Positions 27,050-35,328 of a DNA stretch of 64,000 bases are shown here, one piece after another. The notes beneath the pieces were generated by a model. It was not told the DNA's origin. It was given only the letters and a program-made list of their open reading frames with translations, and did not search any database. The position numbers and the translations under genes are program-made. Within the stretch, counting starts at the first letter, position 1; each line of letters begins with the position of its first letter. This DNA is from Marinobacter goseongensis (lineage in GTDB: Bacteria > Pseudomonadota > Gammaproteobacteria > Pseudomonadales > Oleiphilaceae), in contig NZ_JAKZAI010000005.1 in NCBI RefSeq assembly GCF_023156235.1, forward strand, positions 186,001 to 250,000, in the 5' to 3' direction.

Positions 27050-29191
27050 CTAACCCGGTGGCTGGATACCCAGCAACAGTTGGAAGGCCGTGTCCCACCA
27101 GGCCGGCAGATACGTGACCATGATCAGCGTGCTCCCCATCACCAGCACTGGGAGAATGAAGCGGAAATTACGTTGCCAGAACGTGCCGTACAGGCTTTCC
27201 GGCGAGGTGGGCACACCCACCACCTGGCGTGTCAGCAGATGGTTCAGCGCCACCGGCGGGGTCAGATACCCCATCTCGAACGCCAGCACGGTCATCACCC
27301 AGAAGTGCAGTGGATCAATGCCGTTATTCAGGGCAATGGGCGCCAGCGTGGCATTCACCAGCAACACCGCACCGTAGGGATCCATGATCATGCCGATGAA
27401 CACCAGCAAACCCATCAGTAGCGTGAGCGTCAGCCACACCGACCCCAACTGTTCCGGGAATAACTCCAGCAGGCCCGAGCGTTCGATCAGACCACCCACG
27501 CTGACGGACAGCGCCATCAGCATCAGCAGGGCACCGATCAGGGCACTGGATTCACGGGTAGCGCGCAACACAGACGATGAGAATCCGGTCGGCAGCGGGC
27601 CGCGGACGTTCTGTGGCGGCTCGTCCGTGTCGGGATCCGATGACTTAAGCACCAGACGCTCGAACGCAAGCACCAGCAGCAGAATCAACGGCAGGATGGC
27701 CGGCGCCGAGAACTCGTCCAGACCGCGATCCAGCAGTAGGTTCCACAGCAGGATCACGCCGGCAAAAATGGCCACGTAAGGCACCAGCGGCAGCAGTGCG
27801 CGCAGCATGCCGGGCACCGCCTCCCGCAGCGGGGCAATGCGTCCTTTCGACGGCCCGCCGATCAGGAACACGTAAATCGCGTACACAGAAGCGGTCAGCA
27901 GCAATACCCTGGCGCCGGCACTGAACATTTCATCGGTGGTCACACTGTTGTTGAGGGTGGCAACGATAACCACCAGCAGGCAGGGGCGCAGCATGGTGCC
28001 CATAGAACCGGAAATGGCGGTGGTCGCCAGCGCGAGTTGCTCGGATGTGCCGGCGCGCCGCAGCTCCCGATACAGGGTCAGGCCCGCCGCCAGAATGAAA
28101 ATACCGGACGCACCGCTGTAGGCCGTGGGCAAGGCGGTGAGCAGTAACACCACCACCCCGAGCCATTTCGGCGGCAGCTTCCAGGGCCGCAGAACATCAA
28201 ACACCTTGCGGGGAAGATGGGTGCGCGCCAGCAACATACCCACCCACACATACAGGCCCAGATTGAGGAACAGCGCCGACAACTCCGCCATCATGGTGAG
28301 GTACACGGCAATGCCGTGGTAGAAGCCATGAAACGCAAACTGGATGGAGGCGGACACGCACATGAAACTGTAAAGCGGCACACTCAGCATAGCCCGGGAC
28401 CAGCTTCCACCAACAGGCAGGTCGTTGCGTTGCTGAAACAGTTGCCACAGAGAGATCAGGGTGAGCGTACCGAAACCTGCCACCCAGATATCGTGCATGA
28501 ACAGATGCGCCAGAGGCATACCAGCATCCGCCTGAGCCAGTTCCTGCTGACGGTAGAGCCAGGTAGACGCGGTCAGCAAGCCGTTGGCCACCAGCTGCGA
28601 TACCGTGGCGACGCGGTCATCGAGACGGCTTTCCACCGGTCGCAGGGCAATGTGCTGGCGCCCGAGGGTGGCGGCCGCGGCGCAGAACAACAGCATCAAC
28701 CCCAGCAGCACCCGGCGGTTTCCGGTCACCAGCAGCACAGCCTGTGACAGCCCGGTCTCCATCAGGGCGAAAGCCTGAACCCCGGGACTGTTGATTGACT
28801 GCAGGCGCTCCCACCTGGCGAGGCGGTTCTCACAGGCGCGCGATGTCGCCATAACCGAGGCACGAATCTGCTCCCGGTCGATCTTTTCTCCGAACACATC
28901 GGCAAAAGGGTCAGCGGATTTTTCCGCTTTTTTAGCCGCGACGGCCAGGTCTACAGCCGCCTCTTCGTCGCGCACGATCTGGCAGTCCGGCGCGCTGATC
29001 TGATCGATCACCCGCAGGTTGAAGTAGTCCGGCCAGGTGTCACCGCCGATTTCCAGCAACCGCGAATGCAGGGTTTCACCCACCGACGCCAGCAGCGTCA
29101 GGACCAGAATGACCAGCATTGGCGCACTGGCCAGAGTAAGTGACCGGGTGCGGCTGCCCGCCGCAGGGTACGTCCGGGAGTCGGTGGTCAT
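27050..29191 (-). CDS. TRAP transporter fused permease
   Basis: This 713-residue multi-span membrane protein has its C-terminal two-thirds similar to the DctM-type large TRAP permease. YSGASGIFILAAGLTLYRELRRAGTSEQLALATTAISGSMGTMLRPCLLVVI and MIMDPYGAVLLVNATLAPIA are characteristic. The N-terminal part has a periplasmic-looking loop (about 50-130) with two cysteines, then membrane helices (about 155-345) in the position of a DctQ small subunit. This suggests a Q-M fusion. It follows the putative binding-protein gene by 3 bases. The substrate is unknown. Confidence 0.82.
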   Translation of the reverse strand: MTTDSRTYPAAGSRTRSLTLASAPMLVILVLTLLASVGETLHSRLLEIGGDTWPDYFNLRVIDQISAPDCQIVRDEEAAVDLAVAAKKAEKSADPFADVFGEKIDREQIRASVMATSRACENRLARWERLQSINSPGVQAFALMETGLSQAVLLVTGNRRVLLGLMLLFCAAAATLGRQHIALRPVESRLDDRVATVSQLVANGLLTASTWLYRQQELAQADAGMPLAHLFMHDIWVAGFGTLTLISLWQLFQQRNDLPVGGSWSRAMLSVPLYSFMCVSASIQFAFHGFYHGIAVYLTMMAELSALFLNLGLYVWVGMLLARTHLPRKVFDVLRPWKLPPKWLGVVVLLLTALPTAYSGASGIFILAAGLTLYRELRRAGTSEQLALATTAISGSMGTMLRPCLLVVIVATLNNSVTTDEMFSAGARVLLLTASVYAIYVFLIGGPSKGRIAPLREAVPGMLRALLPLVPYVAIFAGVILLWNLLLDRGLDEFSAPAILPLILLLVLAFERLVLKSSDPDTDEPPQNVRGPLPTGFSSSVLRATRESSALIGALLMLMALSVSVGGLIERSGLLELFPEQLGSVWLTLTLLMGLLVFIGMIMDPYGAVLLVNATLAPIALNNGIDPLHFWVMTVLAFEMGYLTPPVALNHLLTRQVVGVPTSPESLYGTFWQRNFRFILPVLVMGSTLIMVTYLPAWWDTAFQLLLGIQPPG

Positions 29192-29194
29192 GGC

Positions 29195-30334
29195 TTACTC
29201 CACCGGGTTACTGCATTCCTCCCGGCTGCCGTCCGTGCGGCACCGGATCTTGCGCTGCAGGGTCAGCATGTCCCCGCTGTAATAGCCTTGCTCGCGCAAC
29301 TCCAGCCGCGCCTGCTGCATCAGCGTGTCGTATTCGCGGCGATCCTCAGCAGGAATTTCGATCCACCACTTGTCCGGCACCTTGTCCTCTTCCATGCGGA
29401 TGCGGCTGATGATTTCATCGAAACCCTGGTAGAAAGCCTCCCGCACGAACTGCGCCAGTTCATTGGGAATAACCTCTTCGCGACCGATCAGTTGCATGGT
29501 GATGTGGGTCAGCGGCAGGTCGATAATGCCGCCATCCGGCTCCAGCCCCTTATGCAGTTCCAGCACCTCATAGGCCGCCAGCGGTGCCGCCAGCACGTCG
29601 ACCACACCGGTGTTGAACATGTTGGGGGCGTTGACGATGTCGGCCACCACTGGCGTTGCACCGACGCCGGAAATCATTTCCGCCTGGGTAGGATCGTAAT
29701 CCAGCACCACCACGCGCTTGCCGGACGCCTTCGCCAGGGTGTTGATGCTGCGGTCATTAACAAACACATGGGCGGCGCCCGCCGGTGCAATGCCCATTAC
29801 CACGTAACCGTTGCTGACCATGCGATCCGCGCTACGGGGATCCGCCATCAGCTGCAGGCCGAGGCGCATCTGTTCGCGCTCGGGGAAGCCGCCAATGGAA
29901 TCCAGCGTCCCGGTGTACTGATTGAACAACCGTGCCCGCAGCCCGCTCATCAGGGCGGCATCACAGGTGCCGGATTTGAGCTCCTCCACCATCACCGATT
30001 CGCTGGTGTAGGGCACCATTTCCACATTGATGCCGTACTGAAGGATTTTACGACGCTGATCCTGAGCCGCACCATAAATGGGCCCGGAGCGGCCAAAGAT
30101 ATCCCAGACGCATACCCGGTAGATCCGGTCTGGCTCGGGCTCCAGCCCGGTCAGTTCCTGCATGGCCTCGACCCGCTCTTCGAGGGGCAGACTCTGGTCG
30201 TAGATGGTCGCCCGCAGATCCTCACTGGCCCAGGTCAGGACCGAGAAGCAAGACAATACAGCGGTGGTAACCAGAAAGAGGCACTGGGTGACCCAGTGGC
30301 GTAATGGCGATGTTTGAAAGACAGAAGGCATCAT
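29195..30334 (-). CDS. Putative TRAP-associated solute-binding protein (DUF6091-like)
   Basis: This 379-residue exported protein has a signal peptide ending at about ...VLTWASE. The mature part begins with a helical segment, then IYRVCVWDIFGRSGPIYGAAQDQRR and a binding-protein-like fold (ELKSGTCDAALMSGLRARLFN, GVVDVLAAPLAAYEVLELHKG). It resembles the 'putative solute-binding protein' family found with unusual TRAP permeases. Two cysteines near the C terminus (RCRTDGSREEC) could form a disulfide. The start is the first of two adjacent ATGs (30334/30331). Confidence 0.72.
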   Translation of the reverse strand: MMPSVFQTSPLRHWVTQCLFLVTTAVLSCFSVLTWASEDLRATIYDQSLPLEERVEAMQELTGLEPEPDRIYRVCVWDIFGRSGPIYGAAQDQRRKILQYGINVEMVPYTSESVMVEELKSGTCDAALMSGLRARLFNQYTGTLDSIGGFPEREQMRLGLQLMADPRSADRMVSNGYVVMGIAPAGAAHVFVNDRSINTLAKASGKRVVVLDYDPTQAEMISGVGATPVVADIVNAPNMFNTGVVDVLAAPLAAYEVLELHKGLEPDGGIIDLPLTHITMQLIGREEVIPNELAQFVREAFYQGFDEIISRIRMEEDKVPDKWWIEIPAEDRREYDTLMQQARLELREQGYYSGDMLTLQRKIRCRTDGSREECSNPVE

Positions 30335-30357
30335 TATTGTTATCCCGAACTGAATAT

Positions 30358-30369
30358 CTGAGCGCTCAG
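30358..30369. promoter_or_regulatory. 12-bp perfect palindrome CTGAGCGCTCAG
   Basis: The palindrome lies 24 bases before the start of the solute-binding-protein gene, at a position expected for an operator overlapping the promoter. The regulator is unknown. Confidence 0.35.
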
Positions 30370-30388
30370 GGTAACAGCGATGCAGCAA

Positions 30389-30418
30389 TGCCCCTCTGTC
30401 TCTGGTGGCAGAGGGGCA
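30389..30418 (-). terminator. Strong hairpin after the bile-acid symporter gene
   Basis: Perfect 10-bp arms TGCCCCTCTG / CAGAGGGGCA with a 10-base loop begin 13 bases beyond the minus-strand stop at 30431. Only a short T-containing tract follows, but the position and stability fit a terminator. Confidence 0.55.
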
Positions 30419-30430
30419 CTGGCAGATTTG

Positions 30431-31330
30431 TCAATCGGCGGGACGGGAAACGGGTGCCTGCACGTTAGATTTGGGGATGATCCTGCGGCCGTACATCGCC
30501 AGCAGGAACCCGATCGGGAACATCAACACACCGTAGACCGCGGCAGGAATCGACATGGCACTGGATTCCAGCAAGGTGAGTGTGACCATCAGCGCAATGG
30601 TGCTGTTTTTCACGCCCAGCTCTACCGCAACCGCCAACGACTCGCGCTGGGTCAGCCCCGCGACGCGCCCGGCCAACAGGCCCAGCGCAATACCGGCAAT
30701 GTTCAGCAACAGGGTTGCGGGACCGGCCTGCTTGAGCAGATCCCAGATCTGGTCTCGCACGCCAACAATCAGCCCGACAATCAGAACCGCCAGCACCACG
30801 CCGCCAAAAATGCTGACCACGCCTTCTGCTTTTCTCGCCAGTGCGGGCTTGCGGGTGCGGAAAAGCATGCCAATGGCCACCGGGAACAGCACGATGCCAA
30901 CCAGCATGCCCACCGTTTTACCCACCGGCAGCACGATGGTTTCCTGGGTGCCCATGTAGAGGTCCAGCGCCATGTTGATGAACAGCGGCAAGGTCAGGAT
31001 GGTAATCAGACTGGCGGTGACGGTCAGCACGATCGACAGCGCAATGTTGCCCCGGGAGAGCAATACAAACAGATTAGAGGTGGTTCCGCCGGGGCAGGCA
31101 GCGATAATCACCAGCCCCACCGCAATCGCCGGCGGTACGGCCAACAGCGTGGCCAGTGCGAAGGCAATCGTCGGCATTACAAGAATCTGCGCCACGGTGC
31201 CCACAATCAGGCCTTTCGGGTAGACCGCCACCTGGCGAAAATCCCGAACGGTCAGGGTCATACCGATGCCGATCATGATGATGAACAGGGCGATCGGTAA
31301 CCCGGCAGAAATCAGTGGACTTGACTCCAC
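30431..31330 (-). CDS. Bile acid:sodium symporter (BASS) family protein
   Basis: This 299-residue inner-membrane transporter has about nine hydrophobic segments. FIIMIGIGMTLTVRDFRQV near the N terminus, AACPGGTTSNLFVLLSRGNIALSI and VELGVKNSTIALMVTLTLL are BASS/SBF signatures containing the sodium-site residues. The substrate in bacteria is often an organic anion such as pantoate or pyruvate, and it cannot be assigned here. The GTG at 31330 is preferred because GGAGG lies 5 bases upstream; the open frame further upstream lacks family similarity. Confidence 0.88.
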   Translation of the reverse strand: MESSPLISAGLPIALFIIMIGIGMTLTVRDFRQVAVYPKGLIVGTVAQILVMPTIAFALATLLAVPPAIAVGLVIIAACPGGTTSNLFVLLSRGNIALSIVLTVTASLITILTLPLFINMALDLYMGTQETIVLPVGKTVGMLVGIVLFPVAIGMLFRTRKPALARKAEGVVSIFGGVVLAVLIVGLIVGVRDQIWDLLKQAGPATLLLNIAGIALGLLAGRVAGLTQRESLAVAVELGVKNSTIALMVTLTLLESSAMSIPAAVYGVLMFPIGFLLAMYGRRIIPKSNVQAPVSRPAD

Positions 31331-31522
31331 GGTGCCTCCACATTGTTGTTTTAATGAAGTTAGTCGGCCAGCGAAGTTAGCACAAGGCAACGATGCCTGG
31401 TGACAGGGATTTGGCAACAAGATGTAACACAGCCGCCAGCCGTGCGTGCAGGCCAGCGCCGCAACGACAATAAAGCCGAACCTTTACAGCCGATGAGCGT
31501 GTGTTTAACGGTTGTAGTTGCG

Positions 31523-31528
31523 TATACT
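31523..31528 (+). promoter_or_regulatory. Possible -10 (TATACT) of the wax-ester synthase gene
   Basis: TATACT lies 74 bases before the start codon in the 270-base gap 31331-31601. The -35 region at 17 bp (GTGTTT) is weak. Nothing else was recognised in this gap. Confidence 0.35.
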
Positions 31529-31601
31529 TACGCTCCTCATCTAATAAAAATACAAACAGAATCAAGTCGAACGGACTCAAGGACAAGCAAGAGGACACTG
31601 A

Positions 31602-33071
31602 ATGAAACGCCTGGGCACACTGGATGCATCCTGGTTGGCGGTGGAATCGGAAGACACTCCGATGCACGTGGGCAACCTGCAAATTTTTTCACTCCCTGAC
31701 AACGCACCCGAGACTTTCCTCCGGGACATGCTTGCACGCATGAAAGAGGACGGTGAACTCGCGCCCCCGTGGTGCTATAAACTGGGGTATTCCGGCTTTC
31801 TCGGACGCCTGGTGGCGCCCATGTGGAAGACCGACAAACACCTGGACCTGGACTACCACGTTCGCCACTCAGCCTTGCCCCGCCCGGGCAGCGAGCGGGA
31901 GCTGGGCATTCTGGTGTCGCGATTACATTCCAACCCGCTGGATTTCTCCCGCCCGCTCTGGGAGTGCCACATCATTGAGGGGCTGGAGAACAACCGGTTT
32001 GCGCTCTACACCAAGATGCACCATTCGATGATCGACGGCATCAGTGGCGTGCGGCTGATGCAGCGGGTGCTGAGCACAGATCCCGCTGAAACCAACATGC
32101 TGCCGCCCTGGTCGGTGCGTCCGGAGCGCAAGCGCGGCAGCAAGACCGCCGGGGAGGGCAGCATTCCGGCGGCTTTTTCACAGGCCATGGACGCACTGAA
32201 GCTGCAGGCGGACCTGACACCACGGCTGTGGGGCGCGATGTCGCGGCTGGTCCAGTCAGCGCGCCACCCCGAAGACGGCCTCACCACGCCGTTTGCCGGG
32301 CCGGTGTCGCTGCTGAATCACCGGGTCACCGGCCAGCGCCGCTTCGCCACCCAGCATTATCAGCTGGAAAACCTCAAGGCCTTGGCCCACGCTGCCCAGG
32401 GTTCGCTGAACGATATCGTGCTGTACCTGTGCGGCACCGCCCTGCGCCGCTTCCTGATCGAGCAGGACCACATTCCGGACACGCCTTTGACCGCTGGGAT
32501 TCCGGTCAACATCCGCCCCGCGGATGATCAGGGCACCGGCACCCAGATCAGCTTCATGATCGCGTCGCTGGCTACGGATCAGGCCGACCCGCTGACCCGG
32601 CTGGCCCACATCAAGCAGTCAACCCGCCGCGCCAAGGAGCACCTGCAAAAGCTGCCCCGCAAGGCGCTGACCCAGTACACCATGCTGCTGATGTCACCGT
32701 ACATCCTGCAGCTGATGTCCGGCATGGGCGGGCGCATGCGGCCGGTGTTCAACGTGACCATTTCCAACGTGCCGGGCCCGGAGCAGACGCTGTATTACGA
32801 AGGCGCAAAACTGGAAGCCATGTACCCGGTGTCGCTGATTGCCCACGGCGGTGCACTCAACATCACCTGCCTGAGTTACGCGGGCTCACTGAATTTCGGT
32901 TTCACCGGCTGTCGCGATACCCTGCCGAGCATGCAGAAACTGGCGGTGTACACCGGTGAGGCGCTGGAGGAACTGGCGGGGCTGATTCTGCCCCCAGCGG
33001 CGAAGCCCGCTGCCAAGCCGGCGGCGCAACCCCGGAAAGCCGCGCGCAAGAAAGCCACACCCAAGACCTGA
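31602..33071 (+). CDS. Wax ester synthase / diacylglycerol acyltransferase (WS/DGAT)
   Basis: This 489-residue acyltransferase transfers acyl-CoA to fatty alcohols or diacylglycerol, forming storage wax esters or triacylglycerol. The catalytic HHxxxDG motif is H140-H141-S-M-I-D145-G146. The family's PLWECHIIEGLENNRFALYTK, NVTISNVPGPEQTLYY and N-terminal LDASWLAVESEDTPMHVGNL blocks are intact. The last 25 residues are a lysine/alanine/proline-rich basic tail. The gene appears monocistronic, ending in a GC-rich hairpin at about 33076-33100. Marinobacter species typically carry several such genes. Confidence 0.96.
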   Translation: MKRLGTLDASWLAVESEDTPMHVGNLQIFSLPDNAPETFLRDMLARMKEDGELAPPWCYKLGYSGFLGRLVAPMWKTDKHLDLDYHVRHSALPRPGSERELGILVSRLHSNPLDFSRPLWECHIIEGLENNRFALYTKMHHSMIDGISGVRLMQRVLSTDPAETNMLPPWSVRPERKRGSKTAGEGSIPAAFSQAMDALKLQADLTPRLWGAMSRLVQSARHPEDGLTTPFAGPVSLLNHRVTGQRRFATQHYQLENLKALAHAAQGSLNDIVLYLCGTALRRFLIEQDHIPDTPLTAGIPVNIRPADDQGTGTQISFMIASLATDQADPLTRLAHIKQSTRRAKEHLQKLPRKALTQYTMLLMSPYILQLMSGMGGRMRPVFNVTISNVPGPEQTLYYEGAKLEAMYPVSLIAHGGALNITCLSYAGSLNFGFTGCRDTLPSMQKLAVYTGEALEELAGLILPPAAKPAAKPAAQPRKAARKKATPKT

Positions 33072-33101
33072 GACGACGCCGGCCCCAGCAGCGGGCCGGG
33101 G

Positions 33102-33794
33102 CTAGTCAACGGTCTCCATATGACGCTGCAGGGCGGCCGGATCGGTCAGTTTGATCCGGCCATAACCCAGTTGCAGCAAACCCCGCCGTTCGAAATCCTT
33201 GATCCATTTATGCACACCCTGGCGGGTCATGCCCATCATGTTGGCGATGTGCTCGCGGGTGATCCAGATGGTCACCGGCTCCGAGCCTGCCTCTCCATTG
33301 CCCTGAATTTCGGCCAGAAACAACAGGCGACGGCCAATCCTCGCGGCAATGCCCCGCAGCGCATCGTCCTCAATAATCGACATCGCCGCCCACAAACGGC
33401 GGCTGACCATATCGAGGATCACCGGGTAGCACTGGGGGTGCCTTGCCATCAGATGACGAAAGGTGTCGCCGGGCATTTCAATCAGGGTGGCCGCCTCGTG
33501 AGCGGTTGCCCCGTAGACCCGTCGCATTCCCGGGGAAAACACCGAGTCTCCGAACCAGGTGCCGGCACTGAACATGATCAGCGTGGCCTCCCGCCCGGCT
33601 GGATTGACCGAACTGATCCGCACCACACCGGAGGCAATCACGTTGAGGGTGGAGGTGGCCGAACCCTTGCTGTATATCAGCTCGTCAGCCTCGAACCGGC
33701 GGATGCGGGCAATCGCAGCAAGCTCATCCAACGCCGGTTGGGGAAAGCCGGAGAACAGCGGGCAGTCGGCAAGCACAGTCTGAATATCGGTCAT
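33102..33794 (-). CDS. Crp/Fnr family transcriptional regulator
   Basis: This 230-residue regulator has an N-terminal cyclic-nucleotide-binding-like domain (about 20-130, with GTWFGDSVFSPGMRRVYGATAHEAATLIEMP) and a C-terminal winged helix (WITREHIANMMGMTRQGVHKWIKDFERRGLL). It lacks the N-terminal four-cysteine cluster of FNR, so it is not an obvious oxygen sensor. It is divergent from the aldolase/HD/GntP cluster, with 118 bases between starts, and is the likely regulator of that cluster. Confidence 0.88.
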   Translation of the reverse strand: MTDIQTVLADCPLFSGFPQPALDELAAIARIRRFEADELIYSKGSATSTLNVIASGVVRISSVNPAGREATLIMFSAGTWFGDSVFSPGMRRVYGATAHEAATLIEMPGDTFRHLMARHPQCYPVILDMVSRRLWAAMSIIEDDALRGIAARIGRRLLFLAEIQGNGEAGSEPVTIWITREHIANMMGMTRQGVHKWIKDFERRGLLQLGYGRIKLTDPAALQRHMETVD

Positions 33795-33912
33795 ACCCCG
33801 AATTGTAAACCAATTGACAGTGTTCGCCGATCACTCTTCCCTACACTCGGTGGTAGATCAGGGCTTCGACCACAACAAACGCCAACAAGAAATCCGATTA
33901 GAGAGGCACGCC

Positions 33913-34683
33913 ATGTCAGCACAGCTTTCAATTCCGTCAAAAAAAGCGTCCGTCAGCGAGGAAGAGTGGCAGTTGCGGGTGGATCTTGCCGCCGCCTACC
34001 GCCTGGTTGCCCTCTATGGCTGGGACGACCTGGTGTTTACCCACATTTCCGCGCGGATTCCGGGCGATGAGCATCACTTCCTGATCAACCCCTACGGCAT
34101 GATGTTCGAAGAGATCACCGCCTCCAGCCTGGTGCGCGTGGATCAGGACGCCAACAAGATCAACCCTGATGACTTCGACATCAACCCCGCCGGCTTCACC
34201 ATCCACAGTGCCATTCACGCCGTGCGGGACGACGCCGCCTGCGTGATGCACCTGCATACCACCGACGGCATTGCCGTGTCGGCCCAGCAGGACGGCCTGA
34301 TGCCGCTGTCACAACAGAGCCTGTTTGCGCTGGCCAGCCTGTCGTACCACGACTACGAAGGCGTAGCTCTGCGGGAGGACGAGAAAGCACGGCTGCAGAA
34401 AGACCTGGGTAATACCAACTACATGATTCTGCGCAATCACGGCCTGCTGACCACCGGCAGCAGCATTGCCGACGCCTTTCTCGCCATGTACATCCTGCAG
34501 ACATCCTGCGAAATCCAGGTCCGTGCCCTGTCGGGCAACCGCCCGCTGACACCAATTCCAACGGGCATTGTCGACACCATCAAACAACAGGCCGATCAGG
34601 TCACCAAGGGTCTCGGCGGCAAGCTGGCGTGGCCGGGGCTTCTGCGCAAACTGGACCGTATCGACCCCGGCTTCCGGCACTGA
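33913..34683 (+). CDS. Class II aldolase/adducin family protein
   Basis: This 256-residue cytoplasmic protein of the FucA/AraD/adducin fold has NHGLL (in MILRNHGLLTTG) and the metal-binding HLHT of CVMHLHTTDGIAVS, as in class II aldolases and epimerases. WDDLVFTHISARIPGDEHHFLINPYGMMFEEITASSLV is a conserved block of the adducin-like subgroup. Its substrate is unknown. The ATG at 33913 has GAGAGG upstream. It is the first gene of a cluster with an HD-domain protein and a GntP permease. Confidence 0.88.
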   Translation: MSAQLSIPSKKASVSEEEWQLRVDLAAAYRLVALYGWDDLVFTHISARIPGDEHHFLINPYGMMFEEITASSLVRVDQDANKINPDDFDINPAGFTIHSAIHAVRDDAACVMHLHTTDGIAVSAQQDGLMPLSQQSLFALASLSYHDYEGVALREDEKARLQKDLGNTNYMILRNHGLLTTGSSIADAFLAMYILQTSCEIQVRALSGNRPLTPIPTGIVDTIKQQADQVTKGLGGKLAWPGLLRKLDRIDPGFRH

Positions 34684-34695
34684 GAGGAGATCCCC

Positions 34696-35289
34696 ATGAA
34701 CCATCAAGCCGAAAAACAGGCCACGTTTACCCACATGAAAGACGGCAAACCCGAGGATTGGCAAATCATCGCCTCGTCCTTCGGCGAATTCGCCAGAGGA
34801 CTGCCCGAACGCATTCTGGCACACCTGAAGTTGCTGGAAGGCGATTTCGGCGGCTTTCCCGTTGACCGCCTGAGCCACTGCCTGCAAACCGCCACGCTGG
34901 CCCATCGCGATGGCAAGGACGACGAGTACGTGGTGTGTGCCCTGCTGCACGACATTGGCGATACCCTGGGTTCCTACAATCACGCCGATGTGGCCGCCGT
35001 GCTGCTGGAGCCGTTCGTCAGTGAGGCCAATCACTGGATGGTGAAACACCACGCCATTTTCCAGGGCTATTTCTTCTTCCATTATCTGGGCATGGACCGG
35101 GATATGCGGGAGCAGTACCGCGACCATCCGCATTTCCAGCAGACCCTCGAGTTCGTTCACAAGTACGACTCGCCGGCGTTTGACCCGGACGCAGACAGCC
35201 TGCCGTTGTCCTACTTCGAGCCTATGGTCCGTCGGGTGTTCGCGCAACCGGTACGCTCGCTGTACAAGGACGCCGAAGGGGTCATGTAA
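34696..35289 (+). CDS. HD-domain protein, PhnZ/MIOX-like candidate oxygenase
   Basis: This 197-residue protein has the ligand order of diiron HD oxygenases: H61 in SHCLQTATLAHRDG, H85-D86 in ALLHDIGDTLG, H96, H118/H119 in VKHHAIFQGYFF, and D158 in VHKYDSPAFDP. The helix pattern resembles PhnZ and, more distantly, myo-inositol oxygenase, rather than a nucleotide phosphohydrolase. The PhnZ residues that recognise phosphonate are not evident. It starts 12 bases after the aldolase gene. Assignment as an oxygenase is inference. Confidence 0.72.
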   Translation: MNHQAEKQATFTHMKDGKPEDWQIIASSFGEFARGLPERILAHLKLLEGDFGGFPVDRLSHCLQTATLAHRDGKDDEYVVCALLHDIGDTLGSYNHADVAAVLLEPFVSEANHWMVKHHAIFQGYFFFHYLGMDRDMREQYRDHPHFQQTLEFVHKYDSPAFDPDADSLPLSYFEPMVRRVFAQPVRSLYKDAEGVM

Positions 35290-35328
35290 CCCCCGGACTT
35301 CCAAACAACAACAAACGGATTGATCCTC

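Noticed and set aside
33814..33847. Promoter TTGACA...TACACT for the aldolase cluster
   Set aside because: The spacer is 22 bp, too long for a normal sigma70 promoter.
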